29,333 bases of DNA from an uncultured Bacteroides sp. (GTDB lineage Bacteria > Bacteroidota > Bacteroidia > Bacteroidales > Bacteroidaceae), in the NCBI GenBank assembly GCA_900556845.1, contig USQO01000020.1, positions 1-29,333 of the forward strand, written 5' to 3'. A program made the translations under genes and the position numbers. The first letter of the stretch is position 1, and every line of letters starts with the position of its first letter. Positions 1 through 8,223 of this stretch are shown piece after piece. The notes beneath the pieces are model-generated. The model made no database searches. It saw only the letters and a list, made by a program, of their open reading frames with translations, and was not told the DNA's origin.

Positions 1-25
1 AGCGTCAGATGTGTATAAGAGACAG
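1..25 (+). other. Nextera sequencing adapter remnant (artefact)
   Basis: These 25 bases equal the 3' end of the Illumina Nextera read-1 transposase adapter, including the 19-base mosaic end AGATGTGTATAAGAGACAG at 7-25. This is not genomic DNA. Untrimmed adapter was left at the contig end, so genomic sequence starts at about base 26. Confidence 0.97.
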
Positions 26-51
26 ATGGACTTGTTATTACTAATATATTG

Positions 52-87
52 CTGAATTGTAAGTATGCTAATTTACTGATAATTCAG
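52..87. repeat. Imperfect hairpin near contig end
   Basis: CTGAATT (52-58) is the exact reverse complement of AATTCAG (81-87), and GTAA/TTAC inside the loop can extend the stem with a bulge. No U-run follows directly, so a terminator call is not supported. It lies beyond the 3' end of the decayed minus-strand gene at 137-422 and could be what remains of its terminator. Confidence 0.3.
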
Positions 88-136
88 GTAAACAATTCGT
101 CTAAATCTTTCGTATTTTTTATTATTACAAAGTTAA

Positions 137-422
137 TTATATTCTACAAAAATAAGGATTCAAATCTTTTCTTATAGCAATAACAAACATGTCCATTTCC
201 TTTTTACTAAACTCATATAGTACTTCAATCTAATATTGGCTGTTCTAAACAAGCCCAGTCATTTTCATATACTTATATATCTTTTGTCCCTATAACTTTA
301 TAAATACTATAATCTACTTTCACATCATCATGGATATCATACCAACTTATCTTAGTCAGATTAAGTATAGTCAAAGAGCCCTGTAGATTTGCTTTATCAC
401 AACAAAGAGGAAACAACATCAT
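137..422 (-). pseudogene. Decayed small gene, function unknown
   Basis: The minus strand reads as protein-like sequence from an ATG at 422 for 49 codons (starting MMLFPLCCDKANLQ) to a TAA at 273-275. It continues in the same frame with VYENDWACLEQPILD to a TGA at 225-227. After a one-base frame change it continues with IEVLYEFSKKEMDMF and ends at a TAA at 137-139. Together the pieces would make about 95 residues, with no low-complexity character and a mixed hydrophobic/charged composition typical of a folded small protein. One in-frame stop plus one frameshift suggests a broken gene, unless the assembly has errors next to the adapter-marked contig end. I do not recognise the family. No other gene lies in the first 590 bases. 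Confidence 0.4.
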
Positions 423-561
423 TTTTAAGAAAAAGACAAAGCACTTTTATGCCATAACTTTATCTTATTTATGATACAGTAAAAGATTACAGTCAAAAAA
501 TCAGGAAACTTAAGATAAAGCACACAGCATATAAATTAAAATTGCAAAAAGAACAGGATTA

Positions 562-593
562 TTTGGCCAAATAAAATAGAGTAACTATATTTG
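562..593 (+). promoter_or_regulatory. Promoter of the LacI-family regulator gene
   Basis: A -33 element TTTG (562-565) and a -7 element TATATTTG (586-593) are separated by 20 bp, a full match to the Bacteroidetes primary sigma factor consensus (TTTG, 19-21 bp, TAnnTTTG). Transcription would start near base 600. This excludes the TTG at 591 as translation start and supports the GTG at 636. Confidence 0.75.
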
Positions 594-615
594 AACCGTT
601 TAAAATATGTTTTAA
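594..615. promoter_or_regulatory. Candidate LacI-family operator, site A
   Basis: AACCGTTTAAA (594-604), three bases, then TGTTTTAA (608-615). The same two blocks recur at 1673-1695 in front of the GH38 gene. The core has partial dyad symmetry (TTTAAAA / GTTTTAAA). It begins directly after the -7 element and covers the expected transcription start, where a bound repressor would block initiation. Autoregulation by the adjacent LacI-type protein is inferred. Confidence 0.5.
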
Positions 616-635
616 AACCTTCAATCTATTTCTGT

Positions 636-1652
636 GTGAAAAAGACCTCTATCAAAGATATTGCAGCCGAATTACATTTGTCCAAAGCCACCATTTCATG
701 GATTCTATCCGGACAGGGTGAAGCCAAAGGATTCAGCAAAGCCACGATCAAGCGGGTTAAAGAATATGCTGAATCCGTAAACTATCGTCCCAATCTGCTG
801 GCACGGAGTTTGAGCAAAGGAACCTCAAATACTATAGGACTTATAATACCATTTATCAACGATACCTTCTACGCACAGCTTACACAAGCCATTGAGCAGG
901 AAGCTGCACGTAATAATTTTGTGCTCATCGTATGCACTTCTGAAGGAAACGGGGATAAGGAAAACGAACTTATCAAAATTTTGAAGTCAAAACAAGTGGA
1001 TGGTATCATCATAGCCCCTACTCAGTACTCCCCAAAAGGAATACAGCAACTTATAAAAGAAAAATATCCATTTGTGCTGGTCGACCGTTATTTCCCGGAG
1101 CTACAGACAAACGCTGTAATAGTAGACAACGAAAACTGCAGCTTGGATATCACGCAATTTCTGATCAGGAAAGGATGCAAAAAAATAGCTTTTCTGACAA
1201 GCGACACTCAACTTTACGTGATGCAAGAACGTCAAAAGGGATACCTTGAAGCTCTCAAACAAGGCGGAATTCAATCTGCAGATTATAGCCTTATCATAGA
1301 GATAGACCGTAACAACTATAAAACAGATACTCCGCAAAAAATGGAACAACTGTTCAAACAGCACCCGGATGTGGATGGATTCTTTTTTGCCACTCATTAT
1401 TTAGCAATGGAAGCGATACGCTATTTTATAAATCAGAACATCGAATATAAAACCTCTTTTCATATGGGGTGCTTTCATGAAACGACAGCATTGGATGTTC
1501 TTGCTCCAACAATGTGCATATCCAGAATGCAATTGGATAAAATTGGAGTTACAGCTACTAATCTTATTTTGGAAAACATTCGTCTGGGACAAGATTTTAT
1601 CTGCAGGAAGGAAATTATCGAAAACGATTTTTTACCATCCTACAATGCATAA
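636..1652 (+). CDS. LacI-family transcriptional regulator
   Basis: A 338-residue DNA-binding regulator of the LacI/GalR family. The N-terminus is a typical helix-turn-helix (KKTSIKDIAAELHLSKATIS, about residues 2-21), followed by a hinge helix region (YRPNLLARSL) and a periplasmic-binding-protein-like effector domain beginning TIGLIIPFINDTFYAQL. I chose the GTG at 636: the helix-turn-helix starts right after it, length then fits the family, and an upstream promoter places transcription start near 600. The open frame runs up to a TTG at 591, but that codon lies inside the -7 element. The gene sits 64 bp before a GH38 mannosidase and a GH92 mannosidase, so it probably senses a mannose-containing sugar or derivative and controls them. 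A sequence motif shared by its own promoter and the GH38 upstream region supports this. The effector is unknown. Confidence 0.9.
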   Translation: MKKTSIKDIAAELHLSKATISWILSGQGEAKGFSKATIKRVKEYAESVNYRPNLLARSLSKGTSNTIGLIIPFINDTFYAQLTQAIEQEAARNNFVLIVCTSEGNGDKENELIKILKSKQVDGIIIAPTQYSPKGIQQLIKEKYPFVLVDRYFPELQTNAVIVDNENCSLDITQFLIRKGCKKIAFLTSDTQLYVMQERQKGYLEALKQGGIQSADYSLIIEIDRNNYKTDTPQKMEQLFKQHPDVDGFFFATHYLAMEAIRYFINQNIEYKTSFHMGCFHETTALDVLAPTMCISRMQLDKIGVTATNLILENIRLGQDFICRKEIIENDFLPSYNA

Positions 1653-1672
1653 TTTTTTGTCCCAGACGATTT

Positions 1673-1695
1673 AACCGTTTAAACCATTGTTTTAA
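1673..1695. promoter_or_regulatory. Candidate LacI-family operator, site B
   Basis: AACCGTTTAAA (1673-1683), four bases, then TGTTTTAA (1688-1695). Both blocks match site A at 594-615 exactly (19 bases in total), with one base more between them. It lies in the 64-bp gap between the regulator and the GH38 gene, ending 21 bp before the GH38 ATG. No strong -33/-7 pair is visible in this gap (TAATTTTT at 1650-1657 is the nearest), so it may act on a weak promoter or on read-through from the regulator gene. Confidence 0.5.
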
Positions 1696-1716
1696 GCAAC
1701 AAAAAAATCTTTATAT

Positions 1717-4395
1717 ATGAAAAAAACATTACTATCTGTACTATGCTTAACGGCTTGTCTCACCGCAAATGCCCAATTTGAAAAGGACTTATACACGTGT
1801 GATGAAGAAACCTATGGGTTATTGAAAAAACTGTCCGACTCACAACTGGGGAAAGGCAGTATTTACCTCTTTACGACTACCCATCAGGACCTAGCATGGC
1901 TGAACCATCTGGATGCATGCATCGCAGACAGGGATACCTTATGGCTAACTCCTTTCCTGAAACGCTTGCAAGAAGACCCGACATTTAAAATGGATATCGA
2001 ACAGACGTCCATCGTCATGGAGTATTTGCACCGGCACCCGGATACCAAACCTTTATTTGACAAGTATATCAAAGAAGGCAGAATCTGTATAGGCGGAACT
2101 TTTATCCAGCCTTATGAAGAGATGTATGGCAGCGAGGCACTGGCACGACAGTTTTATTTCGGTACACGCTGGCTGAAAAAGACATTCGACGGCTATCAGA
2201 CTTTGTCTTACTTCAATGTGGATGTGCCGGGCAGAACGTTACAAATGCCACAGATTATGACTAAAGCCGGAATCAACAATCTGGTGATCAGCCGTCACGA
2301 AAGAGGTCTTTTCTATTGGGAAGCTCCCGATGGTTCTAAAGTCCGTACCTACTCTCCAGGTCATTATATCTACTTCTACAATGTAATGGCAAAAAATGAT
2401 ACGGCTGCTGTAAAAGAACTGGGAAAAGAATCCATTTTATGGTATACTAAATTTAATGACATAAAAGGAGCCAAAACCGTTATGCCTGCCATGCTGAACT
2501 ATGAGTTGAGCTGGGACCAGAAACCGGTAGCCAATACACTCGATTTTACCCGTAAATGGAACGATGTCCGTTACATCCGTAAGGCAGGAGAAAAGAAGTG
2601 GGAAAAGGTAAACTTACCAAAATTCGAATATGCCACTGCGGACAATTTCTTCAACAGCCTGGATTTGTCTACCAAAGAAATTCCTGTAACAGGTGGTGAA
2701 CGGCCTAACGTATGGCTTTATATTCATGGTCCTTCACACGAGCAGGCCCTAACGGCAAGCCGTAAAGGAGATATTCTGTTGCCATCGGCAGAAATGATGG
2801 CTGCTTATGAAGCGATGTATCATAAGAACTTCAATAATTATCCTTCTGAAAGACTGAATGAAGCCTGGAAAGCTAAAATCTATCCAGACCACGGATGGGG
2901 AGGAAACGGAGGAATCATGACCGACAATCTTTTCCAGCGTAAATATGAATTTGCTCTGGCTGAAGCAGAAAAGATTGTTCTTGAAAAGGCCCATATTCTG
3001 GCCTCATCGGTAAAAACAGATGAAACCAAAGGTCGTCCGGTAGTTTTGTTCAACAATCTTTCATTCGACCGTTCTGTACCTGCATCTTTCGACATTCAAT
3101 TAACTCAGGGCGAGGCTAAACAGCTTAAAATAACAGACGCAAAGGGAAATGGGATACCGGTACAGCTCAGCCATGTAAAATATTATGATGACCAGAGTAT
3201 TGAAAAAGCAACTGTACATTTCCTCGCTACGGAAGTGCCTGCAATGGGTTTGAAGACTTATTACCTGAACGAGTCTAATGACATGGCAGAAATACTACAG
3301 CCTGCCAGCCAGACCATAGAAAATAAATTCTACCGTATAGAACTGGGAAAGGGAGGCATCCAACAAATATTTGACAAGGAATTAAATACCCCTCTGTTGA
3401 ATACAGACAAGTTCCTGGGAGGAGAGATTATTACCATGCACTCTTATGGTAACGGTGCCGGAGAATTCGATGCTGTGCAGCAACCTGACATGGAAGGATT
3501 CGACAAGACTTCACTCCATGCAAAGGGATGGGAGCTGGTTGAAAACGGACCGGTATTTACATCTTACAAAATGCGTACGCCAATCCGTCATGCTATCGTA
3601 GAGCAGACCTTGCGAATCTATCATCAGACCAAACGCATTGACATGGATGTGGACCTGCTGAATTGGGAAGGAGTAATGTTCCGCGATTTCCGCCTGATGC
3701 TTCCTCTCGCACTGGGCAAGGCTGAAGTTTCCTACGAAGTTCCTTACGGCAGCCTGACTGTAGGTAAAGATGAAATGCCGGGAGCTGCCGGTGAACGTTA
3801 TTATGTGGAAAACAAGCTGCAGCACCCGCGTGGCATCGGAAACTGGATAAGTGCTGCCAATGAAAATGTTGCTGTAACGTTAAGTTCTTCGGTTGCAGTA
3901 GCCGATTATATCGACCCGACAGACCAACCAGTTGACTATACAATCTTGCAGCCAATACTGATGGCTTCGCGTAAAAGTTGTCATCCGCTGGGAAATGATT
4001 TCTTCCAGCCAGGCGACCACTCGTTCCATTTTTCACTGACTTCACATCCCAAGAACAGTACTGTCAGAGAAGAATCCGGCGTTTCAGCCAATGTTCCTCT
4101 GGTAAGCGTCTATAACCCGACTTCTTACAAGAAAGCAACATTGCCTGAAGAGTATTCATTCTTACAGACAGACAACAAACAGGTTAAAATCACAGCCTTG
4201 AAAAAATGTGAGGACGACAACAGCTTCATTGTCCGACTGTATAACTGTTCAGACAAGGAAGAACTTGTCAATCTGCATTTCGAAGCTCAGCCTAAGGCTA
4301 TTATTCACACCAATCTGATTGAAGAGGAACTTGAGAACGTATCGCAAATCAGATTGGGAAAATTTGCGATTGAGACTTACAAAATAAAATTCTAA
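1717..4395 (+). CDS. Secreted GH38 alpha-mannosidase
   Basis: An 892-residue glycoside hydrolase of family GH38, predicted to cleave alpha-mannosidic bonds outside the cytoplasm. The first 20 residues form a type I signal peptide ending TANAQ. Expected metal and catalytic residues of GH38 are visible: the HxD motif in TTHQDLAW (H56, D58), the likely nucleophile D169 in YFNVDVPGRT, and histidines in YIHGPSHEQA (H337/H341) and YPDHGWGG (H392). A long beta-rich C-terminal region follows, as in the family. The start is the first ATG, directly before the signal peptide. The GH92 gene follows after 13 bp, so the two are almost certainly one operon. The pair would attack host N-glycan or yeast-type mannose chains. 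Exact linkage specificity cannot be read from the sequence. Confidence 0.9.
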   Translation: MKKTLLSVLCLTACLTANAQFEKDLYTCDEETYGLLKKLSDSQLGKGSIYLFTTTHQDLAWLNHLDACIADRDTLWLTPFLKRLQEDPTFKMDIEQTSIVMEYLHRHPDTKPLFDKYIKEGRICIGGTFIQPYEEMYGSEALARQFYFGTRWLKKTFDGYQTLSYFNVDVPGRTLQMPQIMTKAGINNLVISRHERGLFYWEAPDGSKVRTYSPGHYIYFYNVMAKNDTAAVKELGKESILWYTKFNDIKGAKTVMPAMLNYELSWDQKPVANTLDFTRKWNDVRYIRKAGEKKWEKVNLPKFEYATADNFFNSLDLSTKEIPVTGGERPNVWLYIHGPSHEQALTASRKGDILLPSAEMMAAYEAMYHKNFNNYPSERLNEAWKAKIYPDHGWGGNGGIMTDNLFQRKYEFALAEAEKIVLEKAHILASSVKTDETKGRPVVLFNNLSFDRSVPASFDIQLTQGEAKQLKITDAKGNGIPVQLSHVKYYDDQSIEKATVHFLATEVPAMGLKTYYLNESNDMAEILQPASQTIENKFYRIELGKGGIQQIFDKELNTPLLNTDKFLGGEIITMHSYGNGAGEFDAVQQPDMEGFDKTSLHAKGWELVENGPVFTSYKMRTPIRHAIVEQTLRIYHQTKRIDMDVDLLNWEGVMFRDFRLMLPLALGKAEVSYEVPYGSLTVGKDEMPGAAGERYYVENKLQHPRGIGNWISAANENVAVTLSSSVAVADYIDPTDQPVDYTILQPILMASRKSCHPLGNDFFQPGDHSFHFSLTSHPKNSTVREESGVSANVPLVSVYNPTSYKKATLPEEYSFLQTDNKQVKITALKKCEDDNSFIVRLYNCSDKEELVNLHFEAQPKAIIHTNLIEEELENVSQIRLGKFAIETYKIKF

Positions 4396-4408
4396 ATACT
4401 ACAATACT

Positions 4409-6772
4409 ATGATTAAAAAATTAGGAATGCTTTCTTTAATAGGATGTCTGTTTATGATATCCTGTACTTCGGAAAGCAAAAAGACTTCAACCTCTCAACC
4501 AGAGTCGCTAACTCAGTATGTAGAGCCACGGATTGGAACAGCACACTGCCGGTGGTTTCATTTTGCTCCTGGAGCCATGCCGTTCGGACTGGCCAAGCCT
4601 GCTGCTGCCACCAATGCAAGTGTAGGAAACAAATCAGGATGGGAAGCAACCGGATACGATTATCGGGATACTTCCATAGAAGGTTTTCCGTGTCTGCATG
4701 AATTCCAGGTAGGCGGAATTGTCCTCATGCCTACTGTTGGAGAACTTAAAACTGTTCCCGGAGCCGTAAACTCAACAGGTGAAGGATACCGTTCTGCTTT
4801 CGATCATGCGGACGAAGAAGCTACTGCCGGATATTATTCGGTATTGCTGAAAGATTATCAAGTTAAAGCCGAACTGACAGCTACTCCCCGTGTTGCTTTC
4901 CAGCGCTATACTTACCCCAAGAGCGACAGCAGTCACATCTTGTTTGATATAGGCAACAGACAAGGTGAAAGTGGTCCTGTAGTAGATGCTGAAGTTTCAA
5001 TAGTAAGCAACGACCTGGTAGAAGGATGGGTAAAGACACTGCCGGAATACAGTAAAAAATACCAGGATGGCGCAACGGTTACCATGTATTTTTCGGCAAA
5101 ACTGGATAAGCCAGCCCAGTCATTCGGTACATTTAAAGGCAAATCTGTCCAAGCGAATGAAAAGAACTGTAAAGGAACGGGAGCTGGAGCTTACCTTACT
5201 TACAGCACACAGGATGGTGAAAGCATTACGGCAAAAGTAGGACTCTCGTATACTTCGGTCGACAATGCGCGTTTAAATCGTGAAACAGAAACTCAGAACG
5301 ATCAGCTGACATTCGACCAGGCTCACGAAACATCTCATAAAACGTGGGAGGCTTATCTGGGCCGTATCCGTGTAGAAACTCCGGTCAAAGAAGATAAAAT
5401 CAAATTCTACACCGGACTTTATCATGCTATTCTCGGACGTGGATTGGCAAGCGATGTCAACGGAGCATATCCCAAGAATGACGGTACCATCGGACAGCTT
5501 CCGATGGAAAATGGAACACCCAAGTTCTCTTTCTACAATACAGACGGAATATGGGGAGGCCAATGGAATCTTATACAGGTATGGGCACTGGCTTATCCTG
5601 AGTATCTTTCAGATTACGTAAGTACTCATCTTCAGGTATTCAAAGATACAGGCTGGTTAGGTGATGGACTAGCATGCAGCCGGTATGTATCGGGAGTAGG
5701 TACCAATCAGTTGGGTAACGTGATTGCAGCTGCCTACTTGTGTGGAATACGTGATTTCGACGTAGAAACAGGCTATGCTGCAGCCAGAAAGAATGAGCTG
5801 GATGGAAAGAACCGTCCGATGGGAGCCGGCAAACTGGATACTGAACTGTTCGTAAAATATGGCTACGTACCTCATAAAGATAAAGGTCCTTATCCTGATG
5901 AAGCCTGGATGTTTTCTGCATCGCACACACTGGAGTATTCATTTGGAGCATACGCTGTAGCGCAAATGGCAAAAGCACTGGGCAAAACAGCAGACTATGA
6001 TAAGCTGATGGATTTATCCAAAGGTTGGGAACGTATCTACAACACAGAGACCAACCTGATTCAGCCTAAATGGGAAAACGGACAGTTTATTGAAAATTTT
6101 GACCCGATGCAGGTATGGAGAGGTTTCCAGGAAGGAAATGCATATCAGTATACATTCTACGTTCCACATGATGCCAAAAATCTAATCGCAAAAATGGGTA
6201 CAGAAGAATTTACTGAAAGACTGGACAGCATCTTTATTGTTTCGCAAGATAAGATTTTCAGTGGCGGCAAAAATATTGATGCATTTGCCGGTCTGCAAAC
6301 ATACTACAATCAAGGCAACCAGCCTTGCCTGCATATTTCGTGGCTGTTTAACCAAGCCGGAAAATATCACCTTACTCAAAAATGGGTGCGTGCAATCCTG
6401 GATGAATTCTACGGCACAGACGGAATACACGGTTACGGCTACGGACAGGATGAAGACCAAGGACAATTGGGGGCATGGTATGTTATCTCTTCTTTGGGCA
6501 TGTTTGATGTAAAAGGACTGGCATCTATCGAACCGACTTTTGCTTTAGGAAGTACACTCTTTGATAAGGTTACTATTCAGCTTAATAAAGACTACTATCC
6601 GGGAGATACTTTTGTCATTGAAGCAAAAAATAATAATAAAAACAATGTATATGTAAAGGACTATATTCTGAATGGCCAGAAACTGTCGAATCCGGAAGTC
6701 AAATTCAAAGATGTTGTTGCGGGTGGCAAACTGGAAGTTACCATGAATGCTGTAGCAACTGATAAATATTAA
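4409..6772 (+). CDS. GH92 alpha-mannosidase lipoprotein
   Basis: A 787-residue member of family GH92, calcium-dependent exo-alpha-mannosidases that are strongly expanded in Bacteroides. The N-terminus is a lipoprotein signal (hydrophobic stretch, then MISC with the lipid-bearing Cys at 19), so the enzyme is membrane anchored. Family hallmarks are seen in order: YVEPRIGT near residue 38, the FQEGNAYQYTFYVPHD block with the likely general acid E575, and GYGQDEDQGQLGAWYV with D681 and D683 at the position of the catalytic base pair. Most GH92 enzymes release alpha-1,2-linked mannose, but other linkages occur. It follows the GH38 gene by 13 bp and ends before a strong hairpin. No SusC/SusD transport pair accompanies the two enzymes here. 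Confidence 0.92.
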   Translation: MIKKLGMLSLIGCLFMISCTSESKKTSTSQPESLTQYVEPRIGTAHCRWFHFAPGAMPFGLAKPAAATNASVGNKSGWEATGYDYRDTSIEGFPCLHEFQVGGIVLMPTVGELKTVPGAVNSTGEGYRSAFDHADEEATAGYYSVLLKDYQVKAELTATPRVAFQRYTYPKSDSSHILFDIGNRQGESGPVVDAEVSIVSNDLVEGWVKTLPEYSKKYQDGATVTMYFSAKLDKPAQSFGTFKGKSVQANEKNCKGTGAGAYLTYSTQDGESITAKVGLSYTSVDNARLNRETETQNDQLTFDQAHETSHKTWEAYLGRIRVETPVKEDKIKFYTGLYHAILGRGLASDVNGAYPKNDGTIGQLPMENGTPKFSFYNTDGIWGGQWNLIQVWALAYPEYLSDYVSTHLQVFKDTGWLGDGLACSRYVSGVGTNQLGNVIAAAYLCGIRDFDVETGYAAARKNELDGKNRPMGAGKLDTELFVKYGYVPHKDKGPYPDEAWMFSASHTLEYSFGAYAVAQMAKALGKTADYDKLMDLSKGWERIYNTETNLIQPKWENGQFIENFDPMQVWRGFQEGNAYQYTFYVPHDAKNLIAKMGTEEFTERLDSIFIVSQDKIFSGGKNIDAFAGLQTYYNQGNQPCLHISWLFNQAGKYHLTQKWVRAILDEFYGTDGIHGYGYGQDEDQGQLGAWYVISSLGMFDVKGLASIEPTFALGSTLFDKVTIQLNKDYYPGDTFVIEAKNNNKNNVYVKDYILNGQKLSNPEVKFKDVVAGGKLEVTMNAVATDKY

Positions 6773-6796
6773 ACCCCAAGATCTTATAATAAAAAC

Positions 6797-6833
6797 AACC
6801 TCCAGCAGCAGATGTTACTTGTTACTGGAGGTT
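6797..6833. terminator. Bidirectional terminator between convergent genes
   Basis: AACCTCCAG (6797-6805) pairs perfectly with CTGGAGGTT (6825-6833) around a 19-base loop. A/T-rich flanks on both sides (AATAAAAAC before, ATTTTAT after) give a U-rich tail in either direction. It sits between the stop of the GH92 gene (plus) and the stop of the acyltransferase gene (minus). Confidence 0.8.
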
Positions 6834-6860
6834 ATTTTATCAAAGGAAAAACAATTATCC

Positions 6861-8015
6861 TTATTTAGAAAGAAATTTCTGAATCAGTTTCTTACGTATT
6901 GGTTCATCATAGCACTTCAAGCATATATAAGCTAAAACAATACTTCCTATATATACGACAAGTGCCATCTGCCAAGCTTCACCCAACGTATATAGTTTAT
7001 GTTCTATCAGCCATGCATAAAACAAATACATCAATGGATAGTGAATAGCATATAATGGGAATGAAATATCTCCTAGGAATTTACATACTCGTGTAGATTT
7101 TCTATCGGTTGTTTTACCGGAAGCGCCTATCCATACCAATACAGGAAAAATCAAAGCAATACAAATCATTTCATAAACTCCATTCAAACAAACAAGTGAA
7201 TTTCCTTCAATATAAGGTACACAGAAAAGAACAATCAAAACTAAAGAGCAAATCCAGAATGCTCCCTTTATAAATACGGGACGAAAATTACGGGAAAGCA
7301 ACATTCCTAAAGAAAATGGAAACAGCATTCGCAAAAGTCCTCCCCAAAAATTCATTCCATCTAGAGTCCAACCTACTCCAATCATACCATAACCTACTGC
7401 ATCCGTCAAAGCAAACCATGCCAGTCCAGCACCTGTCAGTGCTACTAATGCAGTCAAAACTTTGTTAGAAAGCCGATGTATAAACAAAGCATACAGAATA
7501 TTGCCTATGTATTCAAAGAAAAGTGACCAGCTGGGACCATTAAGAGAAAACATTTCTCCATTACCGCGTACATCGTAACCAGCACCCAGTACCGCAGGTA
7601 TAAAAAACATGGCACAAAGCAAAGCAAGCATAACCCATGAAGTTGCAACATGAGTTCCATCCCATTGTACGCTACCTTGAATAAAATAAGTTATGGTTCC
7701 TATTACTGCTCCCATAACAATCATCGGATGCAAACGGATTAAACGCCTTTTAAAGAAATTTCCAAATGTCAGGTTTTTATTCCAACGGTCATCATAAGCA
7801 TAGCCAATAACAAAACCAGAAAGAATAAAAAAGAAATCCACAGCCAGATAGCCATGATTGATAGTTGTAATAAGCGTTCCCCCTGCGGCAAAAGAAAATC
7901 CCTCGAAAATATGGTAAAAAACAACCAGCAATGCTGCTACACCTCGCAAGCCATCCAACAGTTCATAATGAGGTTTAGAATCTGCAAAAGCAGTAGATGA
8001 TAGTAATGTTGACAT
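6861..8015 (-). CDS. Acyltransferase family 3 (OafA/YrhL-like) membrane protein
   Basis: A 384-residue multi-spanning inner-membrane acyltransferase. The opening motif HYELLDGLRGVAALLVVFYH carries the conserved arginine and histidine of the acyltransferase_3 family, and the rest is about ten hydrophobic helices (for example FFFILSGFVIGYAYDD and FPLYAIHYPLMYLFYAW). Such proteins move acetyl or other acyl groups onto cell-surface sugars such as O-antigen, capsule or peptidoglycan. The ATG at 8015 is preferred. An upstream TTG at 8075 would add 20 residues but falls at about the transcription start expected from the -7 element at 8083-8090. It is a single-gene unit, converging on the mannosidase operon and separated from thrC by a terminator. 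The acceptor substrate is unknown. Confidence 0.85.
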   Translation of the reverse strand: MSTLLSSTAFADSKPHYELLDGLRGVAALLVVFYHIFEGFSFAAGGTLITTINHGYLAVDFFFILSGFVIGYAYDDRWNKNLTFGNFFKRRLIRLHPMIVMGAVIGTITYFIQGSVQWDGTHVATSWVMLALLCAMFFIPAVLGAGYDVRGNGEMFSLNGPSWSLFFEYIGNILYALFIHRLSNKVLTALVALTGAGLAWFALTDAVGYGMIGVGWTLDGMNFWGGLLRMLFPFSLGMLLSRNFRPVFIKGAFWICSLVLIVLFCVPYIEGNSLVCLNGVYEMICIALIFPVLVWIGASGKTTDRKSTRVCKFLGDISFPLYAIHYPLMYLFYAWLIEHKLYTLGEAWQMALVVYIGSIVLAYICLKCYDEPIRKKLIQKFLSK

Positions 8016-8082
8016 CGATATGAGTTTTATAATAATTCGGATATTAAAAAATACGGTCTCGTTGTCATCGCGCAATGATATG

Positions 8083-8090
8083 CAAAGGTA
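8083..8090 (-). promoter_or_regulatory. -7 element of the acyltransferase promoter
   Basis: On the minus strand this reads TACCTTTG, a full match to the Bacteroidetes -7 consensus TAnnTTTG, followed by C as in other promoters of this window. No TTTG lies at the expected -33 distance. The predicted leader is about 60 bases. Confidence 0.5.
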
Positions 8091-8162
8091 AACTACGAAA
8101 ATTAAATTTCATTTGACCTACGACAAATTCGAACATCCTATTTTCATTTTTAAATGAAAAAA

Positions 8163-8193
8163 GAGCTTGCCTCCCCAAAAAGGAAACAAGCTC
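8163..8193 (-). terminator. Terminator of the threonine operon
   Basis: GAGCTTG (8163-8169) and CAAGCTC (8187-8193) form a perfect 7-bp stem that can extend through CCTCC/GGAAA. On the minus strand it is followed by TTTTTT. It lies 30 bases after the thrC stop codon and before the acyltransferase promoter. Confidence 0.85.
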
Positions 8194-8223
8194 ACATTTA
8201 TTTCTTACTGCAAAAGTACAGTT

